Source of the DNA: DATKBT01 sp035546295
GTDB lineage: Bacteria > Acidobacteriota > Thermoanaerobaculia > Multivoradales > Multivoraceae
Assembly (NCBI GenBank): GCA_035546295.1
Contig: DATKBT010000020.1
Location: forward strand, 45,233-109,232
Direction: 5' to 3'
DNA length: 64,000 bases
Part shown: piece after piece, positions 62,994 to 64,000 of the stretch
How the letters are laid out: the number at the start of each line of letters is the position of its first letter
How positions within the stretch are numbered: position 1 is the first letter of the stretch
The notes under the pieces: generated by a model
The model's database searches: none
The model's input: only the letters and a program-made list of their open reading frames with translations
Told to the model about the DNA's origin: nothing
Position numbers and translations under genes: made by a program

Positions 62994-63099
62994 GGCGTGA
63001 ATAACGACCACACGGATTTGCCGGAATCGAGGGCAAGTCTTGATGCTGCAACGACTAGCGCGGAAAGAGACACTCTGCGCCTCGGTCGTTATTCGCGCC
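62994..63099. repeat. Inverted repeat between intI and the first cassette
   Basis: A near-perfect 16-bp inverted repeat (62994-63009 against 63084-63099) flanks a 74-bp spacer. The arms contain GAATAAC and GTTATTC. The size resembles an attC site but the canonical inner boxes are not seen. Confidence 0.55.
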
Positions 63100-63153
63100 T
63101 CGCAGCGTCGGCGAAGAGTTCGTCGACGCTGGGGTGGGGCAAGTCAGTAAAGA

Positions 63154-63160
63154 GTTAGGC
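63154..63160 (+). other. Integron crossover core (attI or attC end)
   Basis: GTTAGGC fits the GTTRRRY core where integron recombination cuts between G and T. It marks the left boundary of the first cassette. The preceding 55 bp do not fold as attC, so it may be the attI site. Confidence 0.62.
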
Positions 63161-63176
63161 GACCGAGGGACCCACA

Positions 63177-63683
63177 GTGGCAGCTCGAGCACTTCAGGCC
63201 CTTGCTTTCCTAGTTCTTCTAGGGGCCTGCTCCGCTCCCAAAGAACCGCCTTCTCGGCACGAGCCACTCACCGCCGGGGAGTTTCGCGCGCTGGTCGAGG
63301 CACTCGCCCATTCCTGGGAGACTCTCGACACAGAGGCCGCGCTCTCTCCTTTTGCTCGCGACGCTCTCTATGTCCAGCCTCCAGATGTCCAGATGTACGT
63401 CGGTCACACTCAGCTCCGGGCCTACTTCGGCGCACTCAAGCCGGGGACATACATGCGCTGGCACAATGTCTGGTTCGACGGCGATACGCAGGTTGGGGCC
63501 GGCGAGTTCACCTTCGGCACGCACGGACAAGAGAACGCTACTCATGGTACTGCGGTGATCCGCATCGAAGACGGCCTCATCAGCTCTTGGCATGAGTACT
63601 TACAACGCGGACCCGCATCATTTGAAACTTTTCTTTCTACCGAGGGAAAGCAATGGCAGTGGCATATCGACAACTACCCTTAG
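63177..63683 (+). CDS. Integron cassette: SnoaL/DUF4440-like lipoprotein
   Basis: The 168-residue protein starts at a GTG at 63177, 17 bp after the crossover core. A lipobox at residue 18 (LVLLGAC) marks a lipoprotein. The mature part has an NTF2-like layout: ALVEALAHSWETLDTEA helix, RDALYVQPPDVQMYVGH, LRAYFGALKPGTYMRW and EFTFGTHGQENATHGTAVI beta strands, ending IRIEDGLISSWHEYLQ. Proteins of this fold bind small ligands or act as ketosteroid-isomerase-like enzymes; the specific function is unknown. GC content is lower than in the chromosomal genes, as expected for a mobile cassette. Confidence 0.8.
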   Translation: MAARALQALAFLVLLGACSAPKEPPSRHEPLTAGEFRALVEALAHSWETLDTEAALSPFARDALYVQPPDVQMYVGHTQLRAYFGALKPGTYMRWHNVWFDGDTQVGAGEFTFGTHGQENATHGTAVIRIEDGLISSWHEYLQRGPASFETFLSTEGKQWQWHIDNYP

Positions 63684-63701
63684 CAGCATTAGTGACCGGT
63701 C

Positions 63702-63836
63702 GCCTAACCCCTCGTTGCAACGGACGCCGCCCTGGCCGGTATTGTTACGTGACTTTCAACAGGTTGGGCTTATCATGAACACTGCGACCGACCCCCGAAG
63801 CCAGGGTGGCGCCGCTGAACTCAAACTCCGTTAGCC
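63702..63836 (+). other. attC recombination site of cassette 1
   Basis: GCCTAAC (63702-63708) pairs with GTTAGCC (63830-63836). The inner boxes CGGACGCCGCCCTGGC (63721-63736) and GCCAGGGTGGCGCCG (63800-63814) pair with one unpaired A (63724), the classic extrahelical base, and CGCTGAACTCAA is a common attC segment. The total is 135 bp. Confidence 0.85.
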
Positions 63837-63902
63837 GGACTGGGTTGCTGCCCGGATTCGGCAGACTGACGCGTGTCGCATAAAGCCGAGTGGGAGGAAC
63901 CT

Positions 63903-64000
63903 ATGACTCGTCTGGCGTTTCTTGTTCCAGCCCTCGTGTTCCTCAGGTTATGTACGCCTGCAACTGCCCAGACGACGGGAGCATTCCGACCTTGTAATCC
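63903..64000 (+). CDS. Second integron cassette: secreted protein, 3' end outside the window
   Basis: An ATG at 63903 follows GGGAGGAA at 5 nt spacing. The 32 visible codons give a signal peptide (LAFLVPALVFLRLC, then ending near ATAQ) and the first mature residues TTGAFRPCN. It starts 67 bp after the attC core of the previous cassette, so it is the next cassette gene in the array. The function cannot be judged. Confidence 0.65.
   Translation, partial: MTRLAFLVPALVFLRLCTPATAQTTGAFRPCN

Overview
ORGANISM. The window is very GC-rich DNA with strong G/C preference at third codon positions. Several gene types point to Acidobacteriota, perhaps the Thermoanaerobaculia: two tandem VWFA-related secreted proteins, the remnant of a duplicated-orphan-type (ADOP) FtsX/MacB permease, a winged-helix regulator fused to a TolB-like propeller, and many secreted peptidases. 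This placement is inferred from gene content; there is no rRNA or other phylogenetic marker here. No tRNA, rRNA or CRISPR array was seen.  LAYOUT. 1-9.2 kb: two VWFA-type secreted proteins, a translationally coupled PQQ-like propeller and LolA-like pair, a winged-helix/propeller regulator, a frameshifted permease remnant and a small Nif11-type protein. 9.5-27 kb: a phosphate island. It holds a TonB-dependent receptor, a secreted beta-helix protein and a poly-Gly secreted protein ending at a strong terminator; a phosphate-selective-type porin; phoB-phoR; pstS-C-A-B-phoU; and a PHP-domain/GT4 glycosyltransferase fusion. Heptamers close to YCTTCAC, repeated every 11 bp, lie upstream of the receptor, the porin, phoB and pstS, with weaker copies before phoU and the glycosyltransferase. 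I read them as the PhoB operators of this organism. 28-36 kb: a TPR protein and one 2141-codon gene that joins a TamB-like half to a TamA/Omp85-like half. 36-41 kb: an SSS-family symporter with a sialidase, and a secreted alpha/beta hydrolase. 41.5-48 kb: glutamate dehydrogenase, an S9 peptidase, an M28 peptidase and a DUF924 protein. 48-55 kb: membrane proteins and an SGNH esterase-sialidase fusion. 55-61 kb: an M16 peptidase pair, CorA and two CBS-domain proteins. 61.2-64 kb: a decayed TPR gene, then an integron with an IntI-type integrase, a crossover site, a lipoprotein cassette with a well-formed attC, and the start of a second cassette. Base composition falls clearly after the integrase gene.  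HOW IT WORKS TOGETHER. The phosphate island is the functional core. PhoR/PhoB sense and respond, PstSCAB-PhoU import phosphate and signal, and the porin and TonB receptor are the likely outer-membrane entry routes. The PHP-GT4 fusion may replace phospholipid with glycolipid under starvation. The symporter-sialidase pair and the esterase-sialidase fusion suggest sialic acid scavenging. A REP-like palindrome family is scattered between genes, and one copy sits in frame inside the TamB-TamA gene. Start codons were chosen from ribosome-binding sites and signal peptides and remain predictions.
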